In this document: positions 49,019 through 62,000 of the stretch, one piece after another
How positions within the stretch are numbered: position 1 is the first letter of the stretch
Layout: each line of letters starts with the position of its first letter
NCBI RefSeq assembly: GCF_004027225.2
Contig: NC_044279.2
Span: 48,446,744-48,510,743, forward strand
Direction: 5' to 3'
Length of the DNA: 64,000 nucleotides
From: Strigops habroptila
Lineage: Eukaryota > Chordata > Aves > Psittaciformes > Psittacidae
The notes under the pieces: model-generated
Database searches by the model: none
What the model was told of the DNA's origin: nothing
The model's input: the letters and a program-made list of their open reading frames with translations, nothing else
Made by a program: the position numbers and the translations under genes

Positions 49019-51359
49019 GAGATGTTTCACTCAACTCTGAGAAACATTGATGCAAATTAATAATTTCTAAGAGGAGAGATGAAATGGTCCATTTTGCTGA
49101 ATTCATGGATGTCTGTCAGACTCGGAGAATAAGGGAAGCTCTTTCCAGTCTCTGTGGGCTAACAAAAGAGCCCCTTGTGTTTGAAAGGAAAATGAGCAAG
49201 AATGATGTGCTAGCAGGACAAAATGGAAATCTCACATCTCTTGCTCAGTTCCTTCATACTGGTGAGTAATCATGCCACTTTCCCATTAGTTAGGATGTCT
49301 GGGGGGGAGAAAATGAGAAACCAGATTTCATTAGATTGGAGATTGGATTGATACAATTGTATTAAGCACTCGGTTCCATTGGTGATGAGTACAGTATAAA
49401 CACCCAGAAGGACAACCTTGCAGCATTAGACAGGGGAGATGAGAGGCAGACAGTTAGTGGCATGAGAAGGGAGGGCAGAGTCTGATGCAGGAAGTCAGGG
49501 GTGACACAAAACCCCTTGGCGGTGGATAAGGGAGATGGACAGGAGGCAGCACGCAGACCTGCAGTGCCAGCCCCAGGAATGAGGCAGCACAGCAGGGGAG
49601 TTGCCTTGAGCAGGAGGGAAGGTGGCCGATAGCATACAGGAAACTGCAGGGGAGCTGGAAAGATGCATGGATGCACCTCAGAGCAATAACACATGAGCCC
49701 ATCGACTGGTTCAAGAGAAGCAAAACTATTATCTGCAGAGAATTTCCCCCTGCTTTCCTACCGGAAGTGATTACAGCTACAAAATCTGGTTTTGTTTCTG
49801 GCCTCCCGCTGCCTGCTACAATCACTGTTGTAAAAGCAGTATCTCCTGCTGTGGAGAAGCCAAGCTGCAGGGAAGAGATTGCTCCTGGATCTCACTGGCT
49901 ATTGCTGCAGTGCTCTTGACAGTGTGGGGCTTCCCAGCAAAACCTGGATAATCCAGCACAGTGAGTGAAAAGCTTTTCAGCGCTTTTGAAGGATTCACTA
50001 CAATGTAGAGACAAACAATTACGTACCCCACGGGCTGGGGCTTTCTTGACCCAGAGGGGCACAGCTTTTGAGGAATAAATGAAGAGAAGGGGGAGCTCCA
50101 GGCAATACTGGAGTTGAGAATAGGTCCCCTGTAGACTAAATGTATACCAAAGCTAAATAGCTACCAAAAGACAATTAAAGGCTCAAGCAATTCAAGTGAT
50201 AAGCACAAATGTTCCGCGTATACCATATGTATTTAGGAGGTTAATGTCTCTCTTAGAGTGTATTTTGATTGATAAATCTTATTTTAATGTTATTTTAATT
50301 GAGGCACAGGGGAAGGACAGAAAGGGAAAAAGGAGGACAAGACAGTCCTACAAACGCATTCACAGCTTCTAGTTAACACTGGCAAGCTGCTCAGGAAAGA
50401 TATTGTCTAGATGTCTGTGAAATGTGTTCTTCTCTGAAAGACTTGTATGAATTGTAACACCCAACTGCTAGTCCACAGCAACTTTTAAATACTTAATTCT
50501 AGGCAGCATGTGGTGGGTGATAAAAGTTGTTTGCTATCTTTCTGTATCAAGAGGCTATTCAGTTAATTGCAGAGCATGAAGTTAATTATACTGTAGAATT
50601 ATATGTTGTGACATGAGGGCATTCATTTTGCCCAGTGTGGTGTTATACAAATGGGCAATTTGTATAATACAGATTTGCTGCTGCAATCAAGCCCGGATGG
50701 TCAGTTATGGCTTGTGTTTTCCTATTGCTGAGTACAACAGCAATTACAATCCCAAGTAATAGGAGCTACAAGTACAGATAAGAACCCACTTGGGCTTTAG
50801 GAGAAATAAAAGTTTATTCACTGCAATTTGACAAGCGGTATAGCACAGGTTAATTGTTGCTCACCACTTTCCTTTTGCAGGCATGTCATTGTGCTCATAG
50901 GTTGGGTTTGGAGCATCCAGTCTGTGCCTGGCTACGATGGAGATGTTCGCTGTACTAGTGTTTACTTTTTGGAAATCAGTTTGTGCCTTTTTTTTCTGTT
51001 AGATGCAGGCCTGCAGCCATAGCATGGGTAGGTGATAGAGCCACCACCATCTCCCCTGTAGCTGTGGTAAGGCTGTAGCTGTAAAGTAGCTGTTGTGTTG
51101 TGGTTTACACAGCAGTTACTGTCCTTTCTTTTGTAAGCTGCGGTGGTAAATAGCCAGCAGCAGGGATTATTGTGCTTCAGAGAAGTTTTCTGGCTTTGGG
51201 GATAAGGGCTGCAAATTAGCACAGATGTGCTAATGATTGTTTGGATCCAAGTGAGTAACTGGCACCTTGGCAGGAGGCCGGATTTTGGGGAGGGTGAAGG
51301 GTAAACAGGGCCAGGTAGCCACCTCTCAACAATGTGTGCACTGCAGGGGTGTGGTTGCT

Positions 51360-51403
51360 GTGGATTTGTGTGAGCACAGCTGGGACAGCACACACAGATC
51401 CAC
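51360..51403. other. Imperfect inverted repeat with 13-bp arms
   Basis: GTGGATTTGTGTG (51360-51372) and CACACAGATCCAC (51391-51403) pair with one G-T wobble around an 18-base loop. No flanking direct repeats mark it as a small transposon. Confidence 0.55.
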
Positions 51404-51670
51404 ATCTGATGGGTAATATGGTTCCCGGTCACTGTGCAAAGCTGGATATTACATTTGGGATTCATCTCTGCACCTCAGTTTTGTTTGTTAGAGATGTAAA
51501 TAACCATAGATTAACACATGACAGCAGAGCACCCAGCCACAGTGCTGAGCAGAGGCCAGTGCCAATGTCTCCTGAGCAGCCCATTCCTGGCAAGACAGGA
51601 AAAGGAAAGACAGCTGCCTGGAGCCAGCTCTGGGTCCCCAGCCCTGGGTCTGCAGCCCTGTGCTACTGAG

Positions 51671-51713
51671 TATCTACCTGCCTACCTGCCTACCTACCTA
51701 CCTACCTACCTAG
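51671..51713. repeat. CCTA/CCTG tetranucleotide microsatellite
   Basis: About ten units, first CCTG and CCTA mixed, then pure CCTA. The pure 3' part is likely to vary in length between individuals. Confidence 0.9.
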
Positions 51714-54700
51714 AAAAAGAAGCCATGCTTCATTTAATTCTTCATCCAGCTCTGATAATTGGTTACAGCAAGTAATGGTTGGGTGCTGAATTCATTTTTG
51801 CTCTCTCAATCTCTGTGCTTTCAAATGCGTCAGAAGGCACATTGCTATTTACTGCACAGTTTGAAGTGATTCTGCTAGGACACATTGGCTTCTGTTGCTG
51901 CTTTCCAAAACCAGAACTTAAATGGCCAAATGAAGCTTTAAAAGCCCAAAGACTAACAGACATGTTAGGGATTTTTTTGAAGAAAAAAATCCATCAGAAG
52001 TCCCTCATTGGAAGTCCATTACAAATCCTTTGAGGTTGATAAAACACAAATTAAGATTTCCTGTTTGTATTTAAAGCAACAGCACTGTAAGACACAGAGC
52101 CCCAAACTGAAAAACCTTATTTACAAAAATGAAAACAGATCCCACTGGAGGGGAATGTAAATTAAATAGCAGGAGTCAAAGGAAAGCCAGGCAGATTTTA
52201 ATCCGATAGCTAAAAAAGAATTTAACAAATAAAAGCATGAATGCCTTCAGACTGAGCTCATTCAGACGGTGTAAGGTTGTGCCGGACCCGCAGCCCATGG
52301 CTCTTATCTCAAGCCCATGTCTGAGTCAGTGTCATCTCTGTACGATTCTCCCATGGGCTTTAACTCTCACAGCTGATACTGCATTAGTGAAGAAAGCTTT
52401 TTCTAAGACATCAAGCCAGATATTCCCACACCTGCCTTTTTAAAATGAGTAAAAAGTTTGAACTTTTACACTTTAATGTAAAAAATTTAAATCTTGCTTT
52501 ACTCTCAGTGATTTGATTGTTTCCTCTTTTAAATATACAAATGTGAGTTGATCACTCAAAGTTCATGCTGCCTCTCTGTGGTCATTTTAGTCGCAGGGTT
52601 TTTTTCTCCATCTTAATACTTATTCCCAGAAAATAATAAATTCTTGAATGGAGAGATGTGTTTTCCAGCTGCCTGGCCAGACTCCCGCTGGAGAGACCTC
52701 TGAAGCCACCATGACTTCCAAGTGCCAGGCAGAGCTCTTGGTGCCACCTGCATCTCCTCCCACCCATGAAACAGAAGAAAGATAGCGCAACTCCCCTGTC
52801 GGCTTCTGTTTCTATTGTCAGACTTGCTCTGCTGCATAGATTCGCATTATTAATGGGCTCTCTGGGGCACAGACATCCAGAAACTAAGCTCAGATATACC
52901 CAGAAGGCCAAGAGTGCTGACAGGAGTTAGCACCTGATTTAGACCCACAGTGACGAGGCTCAGTTTGAGATTTAGAGGTGATCTCCCCTGCCAAAAGTGG
53001 AGAGATCTCTGTCTCAGGGCAGCTTTGTGCTGAGTGGCCCAAGCCTCCTTTATGCTGGGTCTCAAAGAAGTGAAGGTCAGACTGGAGATGTTCAAGGTCA
53101 AGCTGAGATATGGCAAATAACAAAAACATCTAACTTGTGCCAACAATGGTCTTGCTGCTGCGCTGTGGGCAAGTGAGGTGTACCTGAGGCTCATGCTGTA
53201 AAAACCTTGCACTTAGCTTTTCGATTTGGAAAGTACTGCAGCTCCATGAACCCTTCAACAGCCAGGCTAAATAAATCCTTCTCCGTAACGCAGCTGCCTC
53301 CAATTAAAACATGCTATGGTTTCCTTGTTTCCTCTGGCCATTTTTTCACTGCAAGACACGAGGGAAGTGCCACATGGACAGATATTGCTGAATTAGGTTT
53401 TGCCTCACTGAAATTTATGGATGGTTACCCTCAAAAAACAAACTATTAATAGGCTTGTGTCTGAATGCTCAACCACATGACACTTCATCTGTTACATTCA
53501 GGCTGCGTTTTGATGGATTGCTATTCCATCAACTAAAAATCCTTTGGGCTATGAAGGATATAAAATAGCCCTACAATCACTTGCCCTAAAGCTAATATTT
53601 AAAATATACATCACAGGGAAAAATTGAGCGGTCTGTTAAGAGGAGTGAGAAAGAAATTACACCATAGACAAAGAGATAGATACCATATTCTAGCAATATA
53701 AATGAATGTAAACCAGAAGTCTCTTGAGCGGCAATTTGCTTAAGTGATGCTAACACTACTACAGATTATTTAAATAGACTTTTCAACCACTGTTATTACA
53801 GAGATTAAATTACACGAAGCTATTCATGTAGTTTGTGGTGGGTAATTTACATGAAGAAAAAGAGAGGCTCCTAAAATTTTAGCTTTCTGCATGCCCTTCT
53901 TAATGAGAACAAATCCCAGGCAATTTAGATTTCAGAAATGATTTAAGAAGCTGTCTTGTAACCACTGCTCCTGCTCTAAATATCCACCTAAAAATTAGCC
54001 AGTAACTCTTATTTTCACTCTTATGCCCACAAACAAAAATTTTTGGTTGCAACATCAAAAGGAATCTCTTCTGCCTTACCAGGTTTGTAGTGCAGGATGA
54101 ACTGATCTAAATGAGGTGATTCGTGATTTCAGTTAACAAGCAAGACATTTTGATTCGAATATCAGTTTTAACTTGTATTACATATCTTCATAATTCAACA
54201 AAGAAAATACAGCATTGCTTGTTGGAAACTTTGTAATGCAAGTTTCCAACTAATATAGTCTTTATACTCAATTTGGTATGTCTTTTTCCTACTGAAAGTG
54301 TATTTGTACATTTGTGCATATGCATATTGTTTAGCACACATATTCATCTAATTTCTTTTAACTCTGTTAATATTTAACAGGAAAAAATCATGAATCAAAA
54401 CCTCAAACTAAAATACATAGAGGAAATTATAAATATAAGTCTTAAAGTGCTTTTTCAAAAAACAAATGGTTCTATAGGTGATTATTACATGTATAAATTT
54501 TTTAAATGCTCCTTTTCCTCAAAATCCTGCTTCAATTCTGCCCTTTGTACTTGTTGCATGTGAACAAAGCTAGGAGTGCCTGCAAAACTCATCAGGCTGC
54601 CAAATGACTTTACCTGGGTTCATGTGACTCGAAACTGCAAGTAAAGGAAATGGCCAGACCTGGTTCTTCAGCAAAGGCAAGTCTCTAGGGGCTCCAAGAT

Positions 54701-57579
54701 CCTCTGTGGGCTGAGGGTGGTCGCACTCCTGCTGGCAGCTGGGAGTTGCACACACTGCAAGGCGCTCCCCTTCCTGGACTCCACACTGAAATTTGGCTGG
54801 ACATGTGTGCCACCTTTAGCTCCAATGCGTGGGCCATGCTCTGCCTGGGGAACCAGAGGGGGGTGTTCAAAGCTCAGCAAGTCTCTGGGAGGAAATCCCT
54901 GCTGGGCACTTCCCCACTGGCATGGGTTGCTCTGTGCCCTTCCACTGAGATAGGCTTCCTACTGGTGTAATCCAGCATTTACTGTGGGATTTGCATGAGG
55001 AACCTGAAGTGCCATTTAAAGGCTGCCACCCCTACCCCCCACCTGGAGGTACCTGCTTTTGTACACCCCTTATTAACACCATGTGAAGGGAGAGCCTTGC
55101 AGTTGTTTTAACCTCTTAGCCAAGCAAGGATCTGTTCCCTCTCTCCCCCTTCGTTGCCAGCAGAATAATAAGCCCCACAGAATTAGTAACTCAAAGGTTT
55201 CACTCTGAATGCATCACAGCTGTGGAAAATATATACCTCAGCTTCCTGGGCCAATGACTTCCAACTGTATCCAAAACAATTGCCCCTGTAATTCCCACTC
55301 AAGACTGCTTCCCAGCACCAACCTTAGCAGGAAACATCCCCAAAATTGAAGCCTGAGTTTATATTATATAGAAGTGTGAGGCGGTGAGTACCTCAATGTT
55401 CTCAGAGTGCTGCCAAGGAGCCAGGTGGGCACAGCATGCTGGAGTCAGTAGTACAGGACAGGTTGGGCAGCAAAGGATAGGGCCTCCTCCCTTTCCCTTC
55501 CAGCTTTCTTAAATGGTCCAGGATGTCTCTGCCTGTCAAATATTTCTCCTCTTGCTGTAGCTAGAAATGGTTATGAAATGATAACTCTGCTGCAAGCTCT
55601 TCAGTGTGATGCTGGTGTTGCCTCTCATCTATCTCATCTGATGAAGTAATATTTTGCCAAGCAGCTTCAGAGGATTCGTTAACTGCTTTCAATACCACAG
55701 CTAATATCAAGTCTCGAGAGTATTGAATAGTGTTGTTTGTACTCACCTACAGTGCAGGTCCTCTGTCTGCGAGATAGCCTCCACCTCCTCCAGACCTATA
55801 CAGCCAGGGCGATTTTTGGGTTTTAAGGTCACAATCTGGAGGTTTTGTGAGTGGCGTGCTGCCAATGGATCCTCTTGATGGAGCCTGCTCTTACTATTTT
55901 AAGGCTGTGTTGTGTTGACCTGGGCTCTTGGACTACCAGGATCTTGATAAATACTCTGCTGGCAGAGTCACCCCCAGTGATGGGGACTGGGCAGTATGTC
56001 CTGCTGTGCAACACTGCTGGCTTGGCACACGTGCTGGTGGTGCAGCTGCCCTAGGATCTGTGCTGCAGAGCTGTATTGCACACCTCAGTACTGACCTGTT
56101 GTTACTGGGACCTTCACATAGGGAGATGGTCTCCTGAAGCTCCTTTCTTCATCATTCTCCACCCTGTCTCATGTAGTTTTGGCTGTATGACGCAGAGAGG
56201 TGCAGCCCTGGGCAGCAGCGAGGGAGGATGCAATGCCCTGTTGAGGGAAGGGCTCCATGCCAATGCACAGGGCTGATCCAAGCCTGCTGTCAGCACAGCG
56301 ATAGCCTGGAGGCAGCTACAGCAAAAAGGCTGCCCTGGACTGTGGGGATGTGGAAAGCTACTGGTAAAGACACAATTTGAAAATAAAAGTGAGTTTCAGC
56401 ACTCTGCTGCTCCTGGAAAAGATATTTGTCTTCTTAATGAGATGGTTCCCGTGTCAGAATGTTGCCTCTTTTAAAACTCACATTTAGTGCAAGGGGAATA
56501 TTCCTGTCAGTGTTTCAGTTGCATTTGGTTGAAGACACCATCTGCTGTGACACTCAGCCAGCTTGGCATTTAAAATGTCATTTAGACTGGAAAGCAAGTG
56601 AGCCTGGATGCTGAGGCAGATGTCATGAGCAAAGGTGAACTTCCATAAGTGAATGAGGTTGCTCATAAAAAGACTGAATTGCAGAAGGGTTTAAAGAGAG
56701 CCCTGTGGAAGACCACAGATTTTTCTGCATATGTTTTATGTCCTGTAAATGGCTTATGTAATCTATCTTGGAGAAGCAATGTTACAAGAGATGTCCGTGA
56801 AATTTTGCATTTAAAACCCAGCATTGTGGTTCCTGCTGATTAAATCAGGAAGAGCAGGTTTCTGTCCTTTCTAGAAATGGGATTGCTGATATTTTCCAAA
56901 CCAAACTACCGAGCTTCAGCCCAGCGGGACAGGAGGATGAGCCCATTTTCCTGCCTTTCTGTGCAGTATTGCTGCACACAAAGCTGTTCACTTCCTCAGC
57001 ATTTCTGTTCCAGCTGACAAAAGGACAAACCAGCTGAGGCTTCTTTCTTCAGCAGAGGAGGTGTAGGAAGAGTTACTGCATGAATAGAGGCTCATTCCCA
57101 ACTGTACCTCCCAATGTGTGTTCAGGCTGCAATCCAAAAAATCCACACGACAAAGAGGAATGAAATAGGTAGAAAACGCATTAAAAAGAGGTAGAGGCTG
57201 AAAGTAATAAAGTTAATTGCTCTACCCAGGTTTGCTCTCGTAGGGCTCATACAGATGAGTGTTAGTAATGAAGCTCTTCAGCAGCGCTGGGGCAAACTTG
57301 GTCCTTAAGGTCAAATAACCTATAAAGATGAAAATGCTGAAAGAATCCTTTCCATGTATGCTGCTCAGTGTGGCTCAAATTGCTTTTCGGCCATGCTCGA
57401 TGCTTTTGTTGCCTTAAAGTATATTAAACATTATCCTTTTTTAATTAGATAGGTTAGGAGATCTCAGTAAGTGCTACTTCCCTACTTCACTAATTTAAAG
57501 ACTAGAACTAGTTTAAAGCAATTAAAGCTAATACACCCATCTTTAAATAATGAATTAGTGCAGAATTTGATTTAATAAG

Positions 57580-57926
57580 GAAGCAAGGGGCAGCCCCTGT
57601 GAGGAGAGCCTAGGGCTGCCTCGCACCAAACGCAGCTGGTCCCAATTGACCCACCACAGAGCACGGCTGAGCCCTGCAGACAAGATGGCGGCACCTCTGG
57701 GAAAGAGCATTTAAAGCAGCACAAAACGATCGTACATTACTTTTGCCTTTGTTTCTCACTGTGCAAATCTATTTAATTGGCAATAAATGAAAGTCTCTTT
57801 TGCTCATGATGGTAACTGGCAAGCAGTCTCCACATCATTATCTCAACCCATGAGCTTTCTGTTTTCTCCCCCATCCAGTTGAGGTGGTGGTGTGAGCGAG
57901 GGGCTGGGTGGGCATCCCACCTCCAT
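57580..57926 (+). mobile_element. Degraded ERVL-type LTR fragment
   Basis: The left part (GGGGCAGCCCCTGTGAGGAG, CCAAACGCAGCTGGTCCCA, CAAGATGGCGGCACCTCTGG) and the right part (CTCAACCCATGAGCTTTCTG, TTTTCTCCCCCATCCAG, GGTGGGCATCC) resemble the two ends of an avian ERVL-type LTR as I recall it. The middle is shortened and diverged, and the closing bases are missing. Both parts agree on plus orientation. It is clearly older than the solo LTR at 41.3 kb. No target-site duplication was found. Confidence 0.6.
57681..57692 (+). promoter_or_regulatory. YY1-type site CAAGATGGCGGC inside the LTR
   Basis: CAAGATGGCGGC is a full match to the well-known YY1 core pattern (AAGATGGCGGC). It is carried by the degraded LTR, about 1.1 kb beyond the NDUFA12 polyadenylation signal. 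Whether it is bound is unknown; methylation of its CpG may prevent binding. Confidence 0.45.
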
Positions 57927-58759
57927 CAGCTATCTACAGATGAGGTTGTCAGATACAGGAGGCCTTGTGGAAAGGGCAGCTCTGCTGAGAAATACTAGCA
58001 GGCTGGAATAAGAACCAACTGCGAGAAGAGAGCCACAGCCCCAACCAGCTCTCAAATGTGAACTTGCAAACTTCACAATTTTGAAAATAGGTTCTGGCAC
58101 ATTGTACTTCTCCACCTCCCCAAAAAAGTGTGTATTCTCAAACTTCCAAAGATCTTCAAAGTCTTGTCACAAAACAGCAAATAGCCCATCCCAAACCCTT
58201 GTGAGACCATCTTCTAATGAACCTCACTTATATAGAAGCAACAAAAAAAGGTATTTGTGACAGGGGGCCTTCTGCATATGGCCAAGTTCCCTTAAGGGGT
58301 GACATGTCACTTGATTACTGTAGCCTTAGAAGTTTTTATCATATTTTAATACAGCAATGCATGCGTACTCATGCACAAAGAATTTATGAATAAAAACTAT
58401 AATCCTTGATTGGCCTTATTATTCTAACTTGTCTTATAAATATTCAAAGAGATGGCTTCCTAAAATAGTACATGAATAGTACATTATTTGCCATGCAGAA
58501 ACTATAATAGGATAAATGTTAAATATGAGAATCCTGAATTTCAAGTTTATATTTGTATTCTGTTGAATGGTACAAATGTGAGAAGTGACTCACAGGAATG
58601 GTTATCATGCTAAAAAGAGTTTGAGAGCTGCTTATGTGAAGACAAGAGCCACTGACAATACGACAAAAAGCCCGATATCTTGATGAGATTAAGACTTCTC
58701 ATGTATTCTGTCCTCTACCTCTTCCAAATGTTTTCCCACTCATTTCCCCCTCAATTCAA
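57927..58759. other. Intergenic DNA downstream of NDUFA12
   Basis: AT-rich, with no frame worth noting. Transcription of NDUFA12 probably ends here. No second polyadenylation signal is needed to explain the gene. Confidence 0.6.
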
Positions 58760-58789
58760 TACACTAAATTAAAGCTGTTGTAGGAGGCT

Positions 58790-58795
58790 TTTATT
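58790..58795 (-). promoter_or_regulatory. NDUFA12: Polyadenylation signal AATAAA for NDUFA12
   Basis: TTTATT on the plus strand reads AATAAA on the minus strand, 69 bases beyond the NDUFA12 stop codon. A short 3' UTR fits this gene as I recall it. Cleavage would be expected about 10-30 bases further left, near 58760-58780. No other canonical signal lies between it and the stop codon. Confidence 0.75.
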
Positions 58796-58864
58796 CTGAA
58801 TAAAACCAGTGAAAATACAATTTATGCTGAAAGCTGAAGCTGAGGTGAAGTCACGTTTTTGTTG

Positions 58865-59045
58865 TTATTTGCTAGCCATTGTAGGCGGGACCCACTCTTG
58901 TATCTTCTTGCGAGTAGTGGAGTAAGGTACGTACTGTCCAGGAGTGCCACTCAGATTGAATTTATGGTTCTCCCAGATAAACTTCCGAGCAACTGGTGGA
59001 TGAGTAGTTGGAGGGTCATCCGTCATTGAGTGAAGCCAGCGATGC
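58865..59045 (-). CDS. NDUFA12: NDUFA12 terminal coding exon (partial gene)
   Basis: This is the last coding exon of the complex I accessory subunit NDUFA12 (B17.2), a small protein of the matrix arm of mitochondrial NADH:ubiquinone oxidoreductase. Read on the minus strand, a pyrimidine-rich stretch ends in CTTAAG, then one base (G) completes a split Trp codon, and 59 codons run to TAA at 58865-58867. Seen motifs include [40 protein letters not shown] and the end PPTMASK. From memory the human protein has 145 residues and ends in a 59-residue stretch of the same design, with about 80% identity; the most divergent part is the last five residues. The frame is intact and the acceptor is good, so this is not a processed pseudogene. 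Exons 1-3 are not visible and should lie beyond 64000. The last exon is assigned from the stop codon plus the nearby polyadenylation signal. Identity is very likely; the percentage is recall only. Confidence 0.95.
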
Positions 59046-62000
59046 CTTAAGAGGAAAAAGACACACTGTCATAAAGGAACATTACATGACGTGTAACAAG
59101 CCTTCCTCCCAAGGGTTCTCCTCTGAAGAGACACTAAGGATTTATTTGGGGGGTAGTGGTAGTATCATTTCAATCCAGTAGGACTTTGAATGAGACTATG
59201 GAATACTGATTTAAAGTAATTACACAAACATAACTGATAAATAAGAGTTCTGCTTCTAAGCAACTGAAAGTACACCCAAGTTTGAATTTCCTGTTCCTTT
59301 GTATGCTCAGTATTTGAGCAGACTATTTCACTGTTACCTGTTTGTATGGCCTTAACCAGCCAGCCAGGCCAAAATGACAAAACCACAAGGTCTTGTTTTA
59401 TTGTCTGGGGTTTTTTTGTTGAGTTTTAGGTTTTTGTTTTGGTTTGAATTACCAGAAGACTATGCTGCACAACAATTTCAGTACCAACTCCAAAGCATTC
59501 ATGAGGCTACCACTTGGGATATGAATTAATGGTGCATGTTCACCTACAACAATCACGTAAATGTTTACTGAGTGCACAATGAAATGATTAATACCAATCA
59601 GGAATGGGGTAATTACCAAGTGATTATAGTGATTATCCTTTACCTATGAACTAAATGCCAATCCTCCCTTGTGCAAACAACATTAATGATCAAGCAAAGT
59701 ACTTTCCATAACAATTTACTGAAACACTACAGCAGGGATCAGCTGAATTGATTTCATCCCATTTCTACTTCAGTGCCCAAAGCAACTTTCAAACCTGAAT
59801 AACATTTTAACTATCTGCCAGTTCTTCATACTGCATGCACAGTTGGCAGAAGTGAGGTTATGACTTTTTCTGCAAGCTTACGTATTTTTTGCTGAGGTAG
59901 AATTAAAGAGGCTTCTGCTAATCAGCTTTTGTCAAAGACTCGACCTAAAAATAAGAAGTCTTCTATTTCAGTTATTATTAGAAAGCCTAAAAATTGCATC
60001 TTCAGCCTTTAGCAACAAATCTGGCACACTTCATTGATACAGCAAAACAAAACCTCAATGAAAGTAGCAAGAAACAGACTGACAAGTATATTCTAAATCT
60101 GAAGAGCTCTACAGAAGGTTGATCATCTTTCCACTCAAATAGCTAATAGACATTTATTTCAGAAAAAGTGAAAATCACAACTTTGGATATAACTTTAGCA
60201 CTAAATCTCACTTTAAAAAAAATGTTGGCCACATGTTCATTTTCGAGAGGTAAAAAACCAAAAACCCCAAACAAAAGCCACAAGTTATAAGACTAAGGAC
60301 TGCCAGGAAACTGGCCTGAATACCAGATGGAACTGTAAAATCCTTTCAAAGTAAGAAAAACCAACTTGTTTGGAGGTAAAGAATGGCCTCCCATAGGAAA
60401 AATCATCCACTTAGGAGTTTGGAAGTTATATATATATGAAGTGGCAACATGAATGGGAAGGGGATCCCCCTCTTCCTCCCCCCACTCTCCTTTGTAAATC
60501 TGGTATAATTTGAAGTACACATTTCCACTACTTCTATTAAAAAAGATTTGGGGTAATGATTTCTGTCTAGAAGGCGGCACCCCCATAGCACTACAAACCA
60601 CGATGTGGTCTGAGGATACAGGATCAGGCCTCACTTGATTTTAAACCTGGTATTACTAACCTCTGAAATGCCCTGGCCACATTATACAAAGCTCTGACCT
60701 TAGGTGAACTCCTTCTCCCAATTCATGCCCGTTAGAATTGTGTACTAGCGTGCTTCACACCACCTGAGATATCATCATGTGTCCTGTGAGGACTAGCATC
60801 AAAGCTGGCAGAAACAAGAGTTTTAGGGCTTAAGCCTGGTCACGATTCCCCTCAGAAGCCCAGCATGTTATTTACAAAAGCATTTTGGTTTGCACAGAAT
60901 CCGTGGTCTCAAACAAAAGCTCCCACTCTCCACTTAAGTAAAAATATGTAAAATCTGAAAACTTTAATTTGGGAAGACTTTCCCCTTGACATCCTTCCTC
61001 AAAGAGTCCTTTGAAGCCCTGATGTCTGACTCTGTTCTCAGATGATCAAGAAAAGCTTTTCATGCCCTAGATTGAACAGCATGAATAAAGAGATTTGACA
61101 TCTTGCAGATGGCCAGATTTCCATATAAACTCTGCCTATAAATCCATGCATGGAAAAAAAGGATTCAAAAGCAATTAATGACTTAAAACCTACAAAGAAG
61201 AAAACTTACACAGAGCAAAGAAAATCAGGAGGATAGCAGAAGCTCTGAAGAGGCTGAAGCAGCTTCCTGAATCACAGAGCAGAGTCACTACCAAGCAGAC
61301 TGAGGCTAGCAAAGTCTCTGGCCTTTTCCTTGGGTAGACAGATGAGAGTATCGTCAAATGCTCTCAAGACTCCGTCAGAATTTTCTCCCAAGTCTTAAAC
61401 AAATATTTAAAAGCAAGGAAGTTTCAAACTGAAGCTACAAGGGAACGGAGCCAATTATATGATGTACAAGCTGTCAAACAAGAACTGATGCTACACAAAC
61501 TCCGGAGCTACTACCATATGTGCATCTGCAAGGTTCAGGCACTGTCTACGTAAGTTCAGGATGTTTGCCAGCTGGTTAGCATCCACTTTTCTCAACAAGT
61601 TAACCATGCTGCACTAAGACACAAGAGAAGTGAAGATGTGTGTTATGGTCAAAGGGCGGAGAAGAATGCGAAGAGAAATAAAAAGGGACAAGAAACATGT
61701 TTTTATTTATTTGCACATGGGAGATTCACTTTGGTTTCTCACGCATGCTGCTGTAAGATACCACTGCATAGTAATGAGACAGCATCCCATTTACCTGAAA
61801 ACAACACAGTAGCATTTAATGTAGTTATAAACCCCACAAATTTATTGTGAAGCTACTGAAAGGACAGAAGTTTTACTCCCCTCCTTTTCTGCTCAATCTT
61901 TTTGTTTGTTTTCCTTGGAGGCAGACTTGAAAAGCAGCAGCTTTACAGGAGATTAGCACATTTCTTTATATGTCTTAGTATACTGGCACTTGTAAATCTG

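Larger units (their letters stand above)
49019..57579. other. Intergenic, no gene seen
   Basis: Eight and a half kilobases without a supported exon on either strand. It holds a CCTA microsatellite (51671-51713) and a 13-bp-arm inverted repeat (51360-51403). GC-richer patches at 54700-54950 and 55850-56300 carry several overlapping short frames but no domain. Confidence 0.5.

Noticed and set aside
48559..49020. 153-codon plus-strand open frame
   Set aside because: It runs through the diverged 3' untranslated part of an old CR1-like element, so it is not a gene.
60293..60634. 113-codon minus-strand frame in the NDUFA12 intron, considered as NDUFA12 exon 3
   Set aside because: Its translation lacks the expected residues before the split Trp codon and has no donor in the right place.
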